IMG/VR virus record: IMGVR_UViG_3300028802_000058
Coordinates: 1 to 23,328 of that record
Direction: 5' to 3' (one strand)
From: a virus
DNA: 23,328 nt
A program made the translations under genes and the position numbers. Below, piece after piece: positions 7,427 through 16,672 of this stretch. The notes beneath the pieces were generated by a model. That model was not told the origin of the DNA, ran no database searches, and was given only the letters and a program-made list of their open reading frames with translations. Within the stretch, counting starts at the first letter, position 1. Each line of letters begins with the position of its first letter.

Positions 7427-7463
7427 GAGGCGCGTCGCTGGCGGGTGACGCGCCTCTTTCCTT
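7427..7463 (+). terminator. Terminator-like hairpin between tail tube and chaperone genes
   Basis: GAGGCGCGTC (7427-7436) pairs perfectly with GACGCGCCTC (7447-7456), a ten-base stem with a ten-base loop, followed by TTTCCTTG. The T-rich tail is short, so termination is probably partial. That would suit the need for far more tube protein than chaperone or tape measure protein. Confidence 0.6.
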
Positions 7464-7480
7464 GCCGCCATGAGGATAAA

Positions 7481-7951
7481 ATGAAGTCAACGATGGATGA
7501 CGTCGATAGCCTGCTTTCCACTTTGAAATTCCCGTTCGATACGCCGCAGCGGATGCCGCTGTGCTGGCCGGGAACCGACGTTCCGCTGAAAGATGAGGAC
7601 GGCAACGAGGCGTGGATCGAGCTTTATTCGATCGAGGCGAAGGTGGTGACCGATTACAACCGGGACATCGAGAGAATGCGGTCTTCAGGCCGGACCGTGC
7701 GGAAAGCCGAAAATCAGAACGATCTCGACACGATCAATATGCTTGCGGCCGCCACGGTCGGCTGGCATCTGGTCACCGTTCCGCAGGGGAATGACGTCAA
7801 CCCGGTTGTGGATCGCGGCAAAGTGATTCCGCTGAACTTCAGCCGGGAAACTGCCATCCGGCTTTACACCGATTTCCCCTGGATCCGTCGACAGCTCGTC
7901 CTCTTCTTCACCCAGCCGCAAAATTTCACCAAGGCCTCGTCGCAGAGCTGA
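7481..7951 (+). CDS. Tail assembly chaperone, upstream product (gpG-like)
   Basis: 156 residues; the ATG at 7481 is chosen because GAGG (7472-7475) lies at proper spacing, while the longer frame from 7445 would run through the terminator-like stem. It is a small acidic/hydrophobic protein with LLSTLKFPFDTPQRMPLCWPG at the N-terminus and FSRETAIRLYTDFPWIRRQL near the end. Position between tube protein and tape measure, the size, and an overlapping second frame in -1 are the defining traits of the lambda gpG/gpGT system: the chaperone coats the tape measure protein and recruits tube subunits, and is absent from the virion. Most ribosomes are expected to stop at 7951. Confidence 0.82.
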   Translation: MKSTMDDVDSLLSTLKFPFDTPQRMPLCWPGTDVPLKDEDGNEAWIELYSIEAKVVTDYNRDIERMRSSGRTVRKAENQNDLDTINMLAAATVGWHLVTVPQGNDVNPVVDRGKVIPLNFSRETAIRLYTDFPWIRRQLVLFFTQPQNFTKASSQS

Positions 7952-8385
7952 TCGAGTGGGCCGAATACGAGTTTCGGTCCAATCGTAGGACGGGCGACGG
8001 GGCGACGGAGCGGGATCACGACGATAGCGGGAGGCGGCAATTAGAGGCGTTTTCCGCAGTCCTTCGGCCCAAGGCACGTAAATCCGAGATTGTAGAGCCG
8101 GACGACCGGCCGCGCTTTCCCACTGAACTCGCCTACCTCTGGCGATGGTTCACCCAGATTTCATTTGGGCTCACGCCGACCGGGTTTGCCCCACCGGTGG
8201 TGACATGGGAAGCCATTCGCGCCTGGCAGATCCTGATGGATATCGGGCCGCTCGCGCCTTGGGAGGCTACGGCGCTGGTTCATCTCGGCGTGCTCCGGGC
8301 ATCGATCCAATCTCAGAAAGCCGAAAGCGAGCGGCGGATAAGCGGCTCCGAGCAATCTGGTTCATCTCCTAGACGAAAGCGGTAA
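7481..8385 (+). CDS. Tail assembly chaperone frameshift product (gpGT-like)
   Basis: A second frame, -1 relative to the upstream chaperone, is open from 7795 to the TAA at 8385 but has no credible start near its beginning. Ribosomes slipping at AAATTTC (7921-7927) would continue from 149 residues of the first frame into 152 more, giving about 301 residues. The added domain reads EFRSNRR, a charged linker, then PTELAYLWRWFTQISFG, VTWEAIRAWQILMDIGP and a basic end (SPRRKR). As in lambda, the extension (T domain) is expected to contact tube subunits while the G part holds the tape measure. The tape measure gene begins two bases after its stop. The frameshift is inferred from the frame layout and slippery site; efficiency is unknown. 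Confidence 0.78.
7921..7927 (+). promoter_or_regulatory. Slippery heptamer for -1 ribosomal frameshifting
   Basis: The heptamer reads A AAT TTC in the zero frame and fits the canonical X XXY YYZ pattern. Both tRNAs can re-pair as AAA TTT after slipping back one base. It lies 24 bases before the zero-frame stop and inside the overlap with the -1 frame. Downstream, GGCCTCG (7933-7939) can pair with CGAG plus GCC around 7953-7962, a possible stimulatory stem with a small bulge, not tested. Confidence 0.75.
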
Positions 8386-8386
8386 T

Positions 8387-11300
8387 TTGACAGAGGTCGT
8401 CGAGACTGCGGTTTACAACATCGCAGTCAAGGGATTGCAGGATATCCAGAACGCTGACGCGTTGCTGGCGAAGCTTGCTGTCTCCGAAGAGAGGGTCACA
8501 CAAGGCACCCGGACGCACGCCGACGGCGTCGATCGCCTCATTGCACGGTACAGCGCCCAGGCGAGGGCCGAGAATGACCTGATCAAAAGTCTGGAGACAC
8601 TGGCAAGATACGAGCAAGAGGGCATCAGCACCGAGGAAAAGCGGGGGCAGGCCGCTCTCCTGGCGACGCAGAGATACAATGAGCAGGTCGCCACGCTCGG
8701 CAAGCACACGACCGCCGTCAACGACAATAGCAAGGCAGCTGGCGCCGCCGTCGTTTCTGCCGGGCAACTGCGCTTCGCGGTCCAGAACCTTGGCTTCCAG
8801 CTCAACGACATCGCGACATCGCTTGCGAGCGGCGGCAGCCCGATGCGCGTCCTGGCGCAGCAGGCCGGGCAGGTCCAGCAGGCGTTCCAACAGGGCGGCG
8901 GGCCAAGTGCCGTGCTGCGCGGGTTTGGCTCGTCGATCGCATCTCTGATCACCCCGACGACCGCCGCCGTCGCCGGCGTGGTCGCGCTGGCCGGCGGGGT
9001 TTTGCTCTTGGGCGGCCGAGCCAGCGAAACCGAAGCGCGGCTTCGCACATTCAATGTCATCCTGAAAGGCATGGGCGATAGCGGCGATGCAACGGCTGAG
9101 GGTCTGGATCAGGTCGTAAAAGGACTACGGAATACCGGCACCGCCGCAGAGGACGCCCTGAAGGCGGTACAAGCTTTTGCACGAGTGCCGGGCATCAATC
9201 GAGGTTCTGCGGCTACATTATTGCCCCTGGCTCGCGATATCGGCGCGGTGAACGGGCAGGACATCGCCACCCTTGGTACCAGAATGGCGACGGCCTTTGC
9301 TCAGGGAACTGATGCTGCCATTAAACTCGCTTTTGAACTGGCCGGGCCGAATGGCCTGTCGGTTGCGCAGGCCGCGAGCGCCCGCGCCTTCGATGCGCAG
9401 GGCAATCGAGCGGCGGCGGCAATCGTCATCATCGACGCCCTAAAGAAACGGTTCGACGGCAGCTTTCAGAATTCGCTCTCCGACAGCGCGAAATCGATAA
9501 ATAGCATCGGCGCGGCTTGGTCGAACATGCTCGACAAGCTGTCTGACACCAAGGCCGTGGGCTTCGCCAGGGACGCTGTGATCGGGATGCTGAACGGGAT
9601 CGCCAAGGCTGCGGCCGGCGGCGGAAGCACCGCCACTGCTGCGACCGTCAGGCCCGACGGGACGCCACAATCACCAGCGCCGGCCGGGTTTAAACGAGAC
9701 GTGACCGGCAGGTTGATTCGGGATTTCAATCAGCCGGAAGCCGGCATGGCACCGGACCTGGCAATTGGTGGCGCCCTGACCGGGCCAATTACACCGGAAT
9801 TGATCCGCTCAATGATCCGGGTGGAGAGCGGCGGCAATCCTAACTTAACCTCTCCCGCAGGCGCGTCTGGGTTGATGGGTTTGAGGCCCGGCACCGCTCG
9901 CAGTCTTGGCGTCAGTGACGTGTTCAACCCCACTGAGAACGTGAATGCTGGAATCAAATACATCACCGAGCTTGTTCAGAAGTTCGGGCTAGAGGGCGGT
10001 CTAGCTGCCTACAACATGGGGCCGGGGAACTATCAGAAGTTTCTCGACGGCATAAAGCCGATGCCGTTGGAGACGCAGAAATACGTTCCCAACGTTCTCG
10101 CGGGCGCCGGGGTCTCATTCGGCAGCGGCACCTTCCGTAACATCCCGGGTGGCGGTGGCAACGTCCTGCCGAGGGTTTCGGTCGATGCAAATTCTCCGGT
10201 CCCCGCTGAGGCTAGCAACGAAAACCTAGCCAACCTAGACAAGTGGCGTGAGTCGCAAGAGAAGATCAATAAGGCTCTAGCAGAAACCGGCGAACGCGCG
10301 ATCTACGCAAAGACCTACGCAGACTCTCTGGCGAGTTCAGCTCTATCTGGTAACGAGAAAGAATGGGAGGCGCAGCTTCGCGCTTCGGATGCGGTAGAGA
10401 AGTTCCGTATCGAACTGAAAAAGGCATCCGACACACAAGACCTCACCACCCAAGGCATCATAAAGACCGCCGCAGCGTACCAACAAGGTTTAGTCCCCGG
10501 CCTAAAGTCAGCGGCAGAGGAACAGGCCAAGCTTGACGTGCGTCTCGGTAATGCCACCGATGTGGGTGCGCGCACTCAGCAATTATTGAAGGCGAGCGCG
10601 GCGGCGGCGATCGACTCCGCCGCCAAGGCTATCCCAGAGTTAGCTAAACAGGCCGAGGCTTCGGAGAAGCTTGCTGCTGCAGCTAAGAACGGTACCGGTG
10701 CGCAGCACGAGGCAGAGCTACAGAACCAAGCTACTGCCGCTACACACAACGCCCTGGCGGCTGCGGAGGCAACTGGCAACGGGGCGCTGATCGCGCAGGC
10801 CAAGGCGCTTACCGAATCCACTCTTGCGCAGATCAAAAAGAACGACGCGGCGCAGACGGCGTTGCTGCTTCAGCAAGGTATCAACTCGAACAACAATCAG
10901 ATCGAAATCCTGAAACTGGAGACGTCACTTCAGGGGCAGACCACCGAGGAAATCTCGCGGCAGGTTGCGCTGCTTCAGGCGAAGCAGCTGTTGCAGAGCA
11001 AGAACGTCGACCTCGCGAGCGACGAGGCCAAGCAATATCTGGCCAGCACCGACCAGTTGGAGCGAGCGAAGATCGCACTCGCAGAAACCCAGCGTTCGGC
11101 TCAAGCCCTGAATGACGTGTTCCGTTCGATCGGAGAGACCATCGCCACAAGCATAACGGACGCGATTACCGGTCTGTTCGACAAGAAAAAGGTCGTGGAC
11201 TGGGGCACCCAGATTAAGACCGTCGTCTCGGGGTTGGCGAGCCAGCTAATCAGTGGAGGTCTCGTCAGGCCGGCGATCGGATCGGTCCTCTCGGGTCTTG

Positions 11301-13321
11301 GTTTAGGTGCGGCCGCGCAGAATTTCGGCACGCTTGGCGGCACGTTTAACGCAATCAGCAATATCGGCGGCGGCGGTTCTTCGGGTACCGGGGCAAGCGG
11401 CAGTAGTGGCGGTATCGGCAACGTGCTCCAGGGCGGCGGTCTGTTGAAAGACCTGTTCGGCATAGACCTGGGTAGCGGCGGCATCGGGGGGGCGTTTAAC
11501 TCATTCGGGGCGAAGCTTGGCTTTGCCACCGGCCCCAATACCGCAACTGGCGTTGACATCCCCGGCTCCCTGTTCGGAAACACCACACTTGGTGGGTTTG
11601 CGGGCGGAGTAGGGGCCGGCTTTGGTGCAGGCTCGCTGCTCAACAGACTGATAGGCGGCAATTCTGTCGGCGGCACGATCGGCAGCGGTCTAGGTTCTCT
11701 GGCGGGCGCAGGCATAGGTTCTCTCTTCGGCGGCCCGCTGATCGGCGGTCTCCTCGGTGGCGTCCTGGGCGGGCCTCTGGGCGGCCTCTTCGGTGGCAAC
11801 CGGAAGCCAGACAACGCCAGCGGAGGCGTCATCAATCTCGCCACTGGCGGCATCTCGAACGTGCAGTCCGGCGGCAACCCGCAGAACGACCAAACCGCCA
11901 GCCAGATCGGCACCGCTCTCGCCGCCACCGTTACGAGGGCGCTCCAAATCCCCGGCGCACAGCTGCCGGGTGGCGCTGTTGGCATTCAGGCGGGCACTAG
12001 GGACGGCATCAAGCTCAGCTTCGGCGGGCAAGAGCAAACATTCAAAGACGCCACAAGCGCTATTGCGTTCGGCCTCAACGCGCTCCGCGATAACCTCACG
12101 GGCGTCAGTGACACCGTGCAAAAAGTGCTGCACTCGATTGGCGATCCCGCGCAAGTCGAGGCCGCTCTAGCGTTTGCGGATACCTATGATCGGCTAAAGG
12201 ATGCCGCCGCCTCTGCCTTCTCGGAGGTCGAGAAGGGCACCAACACTATCGGCCCCTTCGAAACCGCGATGAGCCAAATCAACGCGCAATTCCAAGCTCT
12301 AAAAGATGGGGCAACCCAATATGGACTTTCGCTTGATCCGGTAATCGCGGCGCAGGACGAGGCAACTAAACGACTGCGCCAAGATTTTAGCGATGCGGTT
12401 GATCTCTACACCGGCAACGATACGACCAACGCCATCAAGACTATCCTCGACAACTATAAGGCGATTACGCGTGAGGCGTCCGCTGTCGGGGCTACCGACA
12501 AAGCTACGGGTGACAGGTTAGGCAACACCTTCCTTGGGCAGGCGGGTGCCGCACTCAGCACTCTTGGGCCGGATCAATTGAGGGAAGTACAGGCGCGGTT
12601 TGGGGGTTTGAATTCCGGCCTGGATGAGATGACCAAGGCCCTGATCGCCGCTGGGGGTGGCGCCCAATACGTCGCCGACGCGGCCCAAAAGGCGGCCGAC
12701 GAGCAGGTAGCGGCGGCTAAAGCCATAGCCGACGCTGGGACTCAACTCGCCCAGCAAATGAAGCCGTTGCAAGATTTGGTCGCGGAACTGACTACCGGCA
12801 AGTCATCCGGCCTTACTATCGCTGCGCAGGTGAACGCCGCGAACGACAACTTCCAGCGGGAGCTGTCCCTGGTGAGGGGCGGAAACCTGGATGAGACAGG
12901 CAACCTCGCCACGGCCGGGCAGAACGCCGTGACTCTCTCCCAGCAGGCTTATGGCAACTCCGCAAAGACGGCTCAGCTACGCGCCTCGATCGTGCAGGGT
13001 GTTGATAGCGTTCTGAAGGGCAAGGGCTTTGCCGAGGGTGGCGACCCTGACCCAGGTTGGAACCTCGTCGGCGAGCGTGGCCCCGAATGGCTGCATCTAC
13101 CGGGCGGGTCAATGGTTCTCCCGAATGGCACTTCAGTGGGCGGATCGTCCTCGATGGAGGTCGCTGGCTTGCTGCGCGAGGTGATTGGACTGCTCAAGGG
13201 CAACAACGCGATCAACCGGGAACATGGCGCCGTCAGCGAGCGTGGGTTCGAGAAGGTGACGGACGCATTGTCCGCACCGCCAAAGATTATCGAAGCTCCG
13301 CCTCGGAAGAAGGTGGCGTAA
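8387..13321 (+). CDS. Tape measure protein with embedded lytic transglycosylase
   Basis: 1644 residues, TTG start one base after the chaperone stop. It is the longest gene in the window and lies in the tape measure position. Residues about 120-170 (LRFAVQNLGFQLNDIATSL, then MRVLAQQAGQVQQAF) match prophage tail length tape measure proteins (TMP_2 type), followed by a hydrophobic segment at about 189-209. Residues about 468-575 are a lysozyme-like SLT domain with catalytic Glu480 in IRVESGGNP, ASGLMG, and AAYNMGPGNYQ around 542. Long Ala/Gln-rich coiled-coil stretches follow, then a Gly-rich hydrophobic zone at about 1000-1140, probably membrane-active. The end has the usual FAEGGDPDPGWNLVGERGPEWLHLPGG-type motif. 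The protein sets tail length, fills the tube and, through the SLT domain, probably opens peptidoglycan during DNA entry. Confidence 0.92.
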   Translation: MTEVVETAVYNIAVKGLQDIQNADALLAKLAVSEERVTQGTRTHADGVDRLIARYSAQARAENDLIKSLETLARYEQEGISTEEKRGQAALLATQRYNEQVATLGKHTTAVNDNSKAAGAAVVSAGQLRFAVQNLGFQLNDIATSLASGGSPMRVLAQQAGQVQQAFQQGGGPSAVLRGFGSSIASLITPTTAAVAGVVALAGGVLLLGGRASETEARLRTFNVILKGMGDSGDATAEGLDQVVKGLRNTGTAAEDALKAVQAFARVPGINRGSAATLLPLARDIGAVNGQDIATLGTRMATAFAQGTDAAIKLAFELAGPNGLSVAQAASARAFDAQGNRAAAAIVIIDALKKRFDGSFQNSLSDSAKSINSIGAAWSNMLDKLSDTKAVGFARDAVIGMLNGIAKAAAGGGSTATAATVRPDGTPQSPAPAGFKRDVTGRLIRDFNQPEAGMAPDLAIGGALTGPITPELIRSMIRVESGGNPNLTSPAGASGLMGLRPGTARSLGVSDVFNPTENVNAGIKYITELVQKFGLEGGLAAYNMGPGNYQKFLDGIKPMPLETQKYVPNVLAGAGVSFGSGTFRNIPGGGGNVLPRVSVDANSPVPAEASNENLANLDKWRESQEKINKALAETGERAIYAKTYADSLASSALSGNEKEWEAQLRASDAVEKFRIELKKASDTQDLTTQGIIKTAAAYQQGLVPGLKSAAEEQAKLDVRLGNATDVGARTQQLLKASAAAAIDSAAKAIPELAKQAEASEKLAAAAKNGTGAQHEAELQNQATAATHNALAAAEATGNGALIAQAKALTESTLAQIKKNDAAQTALLLQQGINSNNNQIEILKLETSLQGQTTEEISRQVALLQAKQLLQSKNVDLASDEAKQYLASTDQLERAKIALAETQRSAQALNDVFRSIGETIATSITDAITGLFDKKKVVDWGTQIKTVVSGLASQLISGGLVRPAIGSVLSGLGLGAAAQNFGTLGGTFNAISNIGGGGSSGTGASGSSGGIGNVLQGGGLLKDLFGIDLGSGGIGGAFNSFGAKLGFATGPNTATGVDIPGSLFGNTTLGGFAGGVGAGFGAGSLLNRLIGGNSVGGTIGSGLGSLAGAGIGSLFGGPLIGGLLGGVLGGPLGGLFGGNRKPDNASGGVINLATGGISNVQSGGNPQNDQTASQIGTALAATVTRALQIPGAQLPGGAVGIQAGTRDGIKLSFGGQEQTFKDATSAIAFGLNALRDNLTGVSDTVQKVLHSIGDPAQVEAALAFADTYDRLKDAAASAFSEVEKGTNTIGPFETAMSQINAQFQALKDGATQYGLSLDPVIAAQDEATKRLRQDFSDAVDLYTGNDTTNAIKTILDNYKAITREASAVGATDKATGDRLGNTFLGQAGAALSTLGPDQLREVQARFGGLNSGLDEMTKALIAAGGGAQYVADAAQKAADEQVAAAKAIADAGTQLAQQMKPLQDLVAELTTGKSSGLTIAAQVNAANDNFQRELSLVRGGNLDETGNLATAGQNAVTLSQQAYGNSAKTAQLRASIVQGVDSVLKGKGFAEGGDPDPGWNLVGERGPEWLHLPGGSMVLPNGTSVGGSSSMEVAGLLREVIGLLKGNNAINREHGAVSERGFEKVTDALSAPPKIIEAPPRKKVA

Positions 13322-13322
13322 A

Positions 13323-14885
13323 GTGGCCCGCCCTCTTGTCGCGGTCGAAATTGACCTCCTCGACGTGTTCACCGACGAGGTGCATACCCTCTACCTGTGC
13401 AACGAAGGGCCGTTTAGCGGAGTTGATGGCTCCAATGTCATAACCTACCAACCAAGGCTGCTGTCGCCGGTTGATTCTGGATTGTCCATTTCGGCCGAGA
13501 ACTACGGCCAGACGGCGCGATCGGCACCCAATGCCGGCGCAGTCAACATCGCGATGGACCCGGAGCTGTGGCCCTATTTGAACTATCGGTGGACCGGCAG
13601 AGAATACCGGATTTACGTAGGTGAGGTGGGTAATACTTACACTGACGTTGTTACCATTGCCGGTCCCGTGGAGGTCGGCAAGGTCACCGGCATGAGCTAC
13701 ACCACGAGCCGGAATCCCTCGATCACCGTGACTACAGCAGGCGCGGTAGCGCTGCTGGATGGGCCTCTCCTAACCGAACTGTATACCGAGGACGATGGCG
13801 TTCCCGACACGCTCCTGGGCAAGCCAAAGCCGCGCCTATGGGGCGCCGGCGTGCAGATCGAACCGGTGCTGGAGGATGCGGCCAATCAGGTATACCGCGT
13901 CTCCACGACGGCTCTGGGGGATGTGAGCGCTGTCCGAGTGGGCGGCATAGATTGGCCTCGGGATGAGACCGTCTCGCCGGCACCTGGCACTTACTCGCGG
14001 CAGCTGGGCGCCGGCACCTTCACGCTGTCATCCGACCCGTTGAGCGGTCAGGTGCGGTGCGACGCGGAATCGTCCGATGCCGGCAGTATGACGGCGGCGG
14101 AACTTATCAGGCAAATCGTTACTGAGTCCGGCGGTGACGCTGACATAGCCGACTTCAGCGCGGACGCCACATTTCTGATCGGCTACTACGCTAAAGATCC
14201 GGTCAACCGCCTCGACGTGTTGGACGAGATCACGCTTGGTGTGGGCGCGTGGTGGGGGCCAACCAATGACGGCAAGATAAAGGCTACAGTCTACGAGGAG
14301 CCTGACACCGTAGCCAGTCAGACGCTCACCGATTTCGTCGTAGAAGACTTCAGCATGAAGCAGACGCTGATCGCGGCATGGCGAATTCGGGTGGAGTATG
14401 CTCGCAATTGGCAACCCAATACACAATTCTACGATGCTGTGCCACTCGTTGATCAACAGGCGATGACGGTGGGCGGCAAGGTGACGTTGCCGTATGAAAA
14501 CCTCGGGCTACACGCGTCCGATCCGACGTCGCTTGACGTTCCCCTGATCCGATCACTGGTGTTGACCGAGGCGGATGCAAATGAGATCAGGGATCGGCTG
14601 GCGGTAGCTTGGGGTGCGGAACGCCGGTTGTATGAAGTGGTGGCGCGCGGAGTCACGGTCGCCCTGTATGACACCGTGGAAGTTGATTACCTAATGATCG
14701 GCCCGCAGAACTTTCGGGTCCATTCCGTTTTGCGAACGCTAGATGGTGACAGTACAAGGCTCCTACTTTGGGGGGAGGGTAACGTAACCCTGGCCCCCGA
14801 CCTCGGTTACATTATTACAGAAACGGGGAGCCCAATCGGACTAGAGGACGAGTCCGGCGGACTTCTACTTGAAGATGCGGCTTAG
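13323..14885 (+). CDS. Tail-tip / baseplate hub-like protein
   Basis: 520 residues, GTG start one base after the tape measure stop. The N-terminus (RPLVAVEIDLLDVFTDEVHTLYL) followed by a SPVDSGLSISAENYGQ segment looks like the first ring-forming domain of tail proteins that attach below the tube. The centre has SMTAAELIRQIV, LIGYYAKDPVNRLDVLDEI and GAWWGPTNDGKIKATVYEEP, and the C-terminus a TVALYDTVEVDYLMIGPQNFRVHSVLRTLDG element, as in many alphaproteobacterial phage hub-like proteins. Its place between the tape measure and the tailspike supports a role as distal tail or baseplate hub. It may combine two functions usually carried by separate genes (distal tail protein and tail-associated hub), since no separate candidates are seen. 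The family name is not certain. Confidence 0.62.
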   Translation: MARPLVAVEIDLLDVFTDEVHTLYLCNEGPFSGVDGSNVITYQPRLLSPVDSGLSISAENYGQTARSAPNAGAVNIAMDPELWPYLNYRWTGREYRIYVGEVGNTYTDVVTIAGPVEVGKVTGMSYTTSRNPSITVTTAGAVALLDGPLLTELYTEDDGVPDTLLGKPKPRLWGAGVQIEPVLEDAANQVYRVSTTALGDVSAVRVGGIDWPRDETVSPAPGTYSRQLGAGTFTLSSDPLSGQVRCDAESSDAGSMTAAELIRQIVTESGGDADIADFSADATFLIGYYAKDPVNRLDVLDEITLGVGAWWGPTNDGKIKATVYEEPDTVASQTLTDFVVEDFSMKQTLIAAWRIRVEYARNWQPNTQFYDAVPLVDQQAMTVGGKVTLPYENLGLHASDPTSLDVPLIRSLVLTEADANEIRDRLAVAWGAERRLYEVVARGVTVALYDTVEVDYLMIGPQNFRVHSVLRTLDGDSTRLLLWGEGNVTLAPDLGYIITETGSPIGLEDESGGLLLEDAA

Positions 14886-14895
14886 GTAGATAGCG

Positions 14896-16653
14896 ATGGC
14901 TAATACTCGAATCTCATCCCTAGACACCATCACAGACCCGGAAAACTTGTACGTCACCGGGATCGATTTGACACGTTCTGTTGGGCACCAGAATGTAAAG
15001 ATCAGCACACCCGATCTTGTGTCGGGCGCAACTGCCGGCACTCAGCTTTACGTCGAGACGCACAATGGGATAACGCTGCTGGGAGATAGTTTTGCGCTCT
15101 CACCGTTGATTACTCCCGATGATGCGGACCCGGCCGATGTGTTTCTCGAACACCTGGAGATCGGGGTGGCCGCGCTGGCGGGAGGGTATTACGATTTTGA
15201 AATTTACTGCGGAACCTTAGAAGACCCACATGGCTCTACTCCCATATATAAATTCAGCACTGATACCGGATCGTCGGGATTTATTGCCAATAACTACATC
15301 CAATCAGTTAGGTTTATTCTAGGGAAGAGCCTGTTTTTACCGTTTTCTTTTGCTGGGTCGAACAATTGGTACATTCAATTTTTGAACCAATCTGGAGACC
15401 CTACGATCTTCAACATCCAGGCTGTCTACAGCAAGTTCGACGCTCTTGGTGCAGAACTGGTGGCTGGGTATGAAGATCCAGATCCGTATTCTGGGCCGCT
15501 ATTTGACGACGTGTACGTTGGCCCCACCAGAACTGCCAACACGGGAGACCAGTACACGGAGCCGATGTATGCCATGTCGGCGATTGCTGATGGCGGAACG
15601 ATGCACGTTGATGCCGGGAGATACTACCGCGTGTTTGGGGTAGCAAATACCGGCGATACGTCCTTCGCGGAGTTCCGTAACTTCGGGTCAAACACCGCCC
15701 AACTACCAGCGGGCGCGGCAAGGTTCTCGACCGGAATAACCATCAGCGGCGCTGGGACGTTAGGGGCGGAAGGGACGCGAACCATCTTTAACGGCCAGGG
15801 CGGCGTTGGCAATGGTCACCGGCTTACATTCGGGAAGGCGTTTGTGTATTGTCGGGCGCCGGTCACGTTTAACGATATCCAGTTCATCAACTGCGGCGGC
15901 GCTGATGGGGTTGGCGATGGCGAGGCGGCTATTTACCCGGAAGCGTTCCTTGTCGACGGCAACCTGACGGTCAATAGGTGCGCCTTCGACGGAAATGAAC
16001 AGGGTGTATTTGCGCCGTTTATTGGAGGGGGCGGCTTAGGTCTGCACGTTAGCGTGTATCTGAATTATTGTGACTTTGGTTACGAAGTATCTAATGCACA
16101 AGCTAGGGACGGATTCTCTCACGACGTATACCTTCAGTGCAATTATGTTTTCATAGATCACTGCAATTTCTATGGGTGCGAATTTGGCAATCAGGTCAAA
16201 TGCCGCTCTCCAAATTTGACGATCACCAACTCCTATATACGGGCAGTAAGTGGCCGGTGTATCGACTATCCTGATGGCGGCGCCCTTAATGTTAGCGATA
16301 CAATTCTTGATCAGCGCACGGATTGCAACGGCAACTACCTCGCTTACGCTAACGAGGGTCTTGAGCACACATACGCAGACCCTGTATTTACCGATTGTAC
16401 ATTGAGGATAAACAGGTTCGACACAGCGATATGGATGTTGGATTCAGATCCAGACCATAAGTTTGTATTCATTGATCCCATCTTAGAGTTCTATCAGGGG
16501 GACAGCATTCGACCAACCATCATACCGACACGGGCGGGTGGCACAGGCATCTTTGATGATACGGTAGTAGTAGGGTTTACGAACTTCGACCCCGGCGGGA
16601 TTGGAACTTGGCCGGTCCCTCCTGCGCCACCAGCGCCAGCTTCCTGGCCGTAA
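14896..16653 (+). CDS. Tailspike-like protein with right-handed beta-helix
   Basis: 585 residues, ATG at 14896 with only a weak ribosome binding site. The N-terminal part (MANTRISSLDTITDP, then VTGIDLTRSVGHQNVKIS) is the type that anchors spikes and fibres to the tail tip. From about residue 270 to 520 there are short repeating strands with Asn/Cys/Ile ladders (FVYCRAPVTFNDIQFINCGG, NLTVNRCAFDGNEQ, LHVSVYLNYCDFG, NYVFIDHCNFYGC, NLTITNSYIRAV), the hallmark of a pectate-lyase-like parallel beta-helix. The C-terminus ends in a Pro-rich tail (PVPPAPPAPASWP). Such spikes bind and often cleave surface polysaccharide; catalytic residues cannot be picked from sequence alone. Several parts (about 15230-15420 and 16060-16450) are AT-richer than neighbouring genes, as expected for a frequently exchanged receptor-binding gene. 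Confidence 0.8.
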   Translation: MANTRISSLDTITDPENLYVTGIDLTRSVGHQNVKISTPDLVSGATAGTQLYVETHNGITLLGDSFALSPLITPDDADPADVFLEHLEIGVAALAGGYYDFEIYCGTLEDPHGSTPIYKFSTDTGSSGFIANNYIQSVRFILGKSLFLPFSFAGSNNWYIQFLNQSGDPTIFNIQAVYSKFDALGAELVAGYEDPDPYSGPLFDDVYVGPTRTANTGDQYTEPMYAMSAIADGGTMHVDAGRYYRVFGVANTGDTSFAEFRNFGSNTAQLPAGAARFSTGITISGAGTLGAEGTRTIFNGQGGVGNGHRLTFGKAFVYCRAPVTFNDIQFINCGGADGVGDGEAAIYPEAFLVDGNLTVNRCAFDGNEQGVFAPFIGGGGLGLHVSVYLNYCDFGYEVSNAQARDGFSHDVYLQCNYVFIDHCNFYGCEFGNQVKCRSPNLTITNSYIRAVSGRCIDYPDGGALNVSDTILDQRTDCNGNYLAYANEGLEHTYADPVFTDCTLRINRFDTAIWMLDSDPDHKFVFIDPILEFYQGDSIRPTIIPTRAGGTGIFDDTVVVGFTNFDPGGIGTWPVPPAPPAPASWP

Positions 16654-16672
16654 AAAGGAAGACGTATATAAA

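Noticed and set aside
8145-8372. Separate small gene downstream of the first chaperone
   Set aside because: The -1 frame of the chaperone system runs through the same bases without interruption and explains the region better.
11101-11985. A 294-residue minus-strand reading frame rich in proline
   Set aside because: It is the complement of the Gly/Ala-rich tape measure region; the proline-rich composition follows from that and there is no start signal or gene context.
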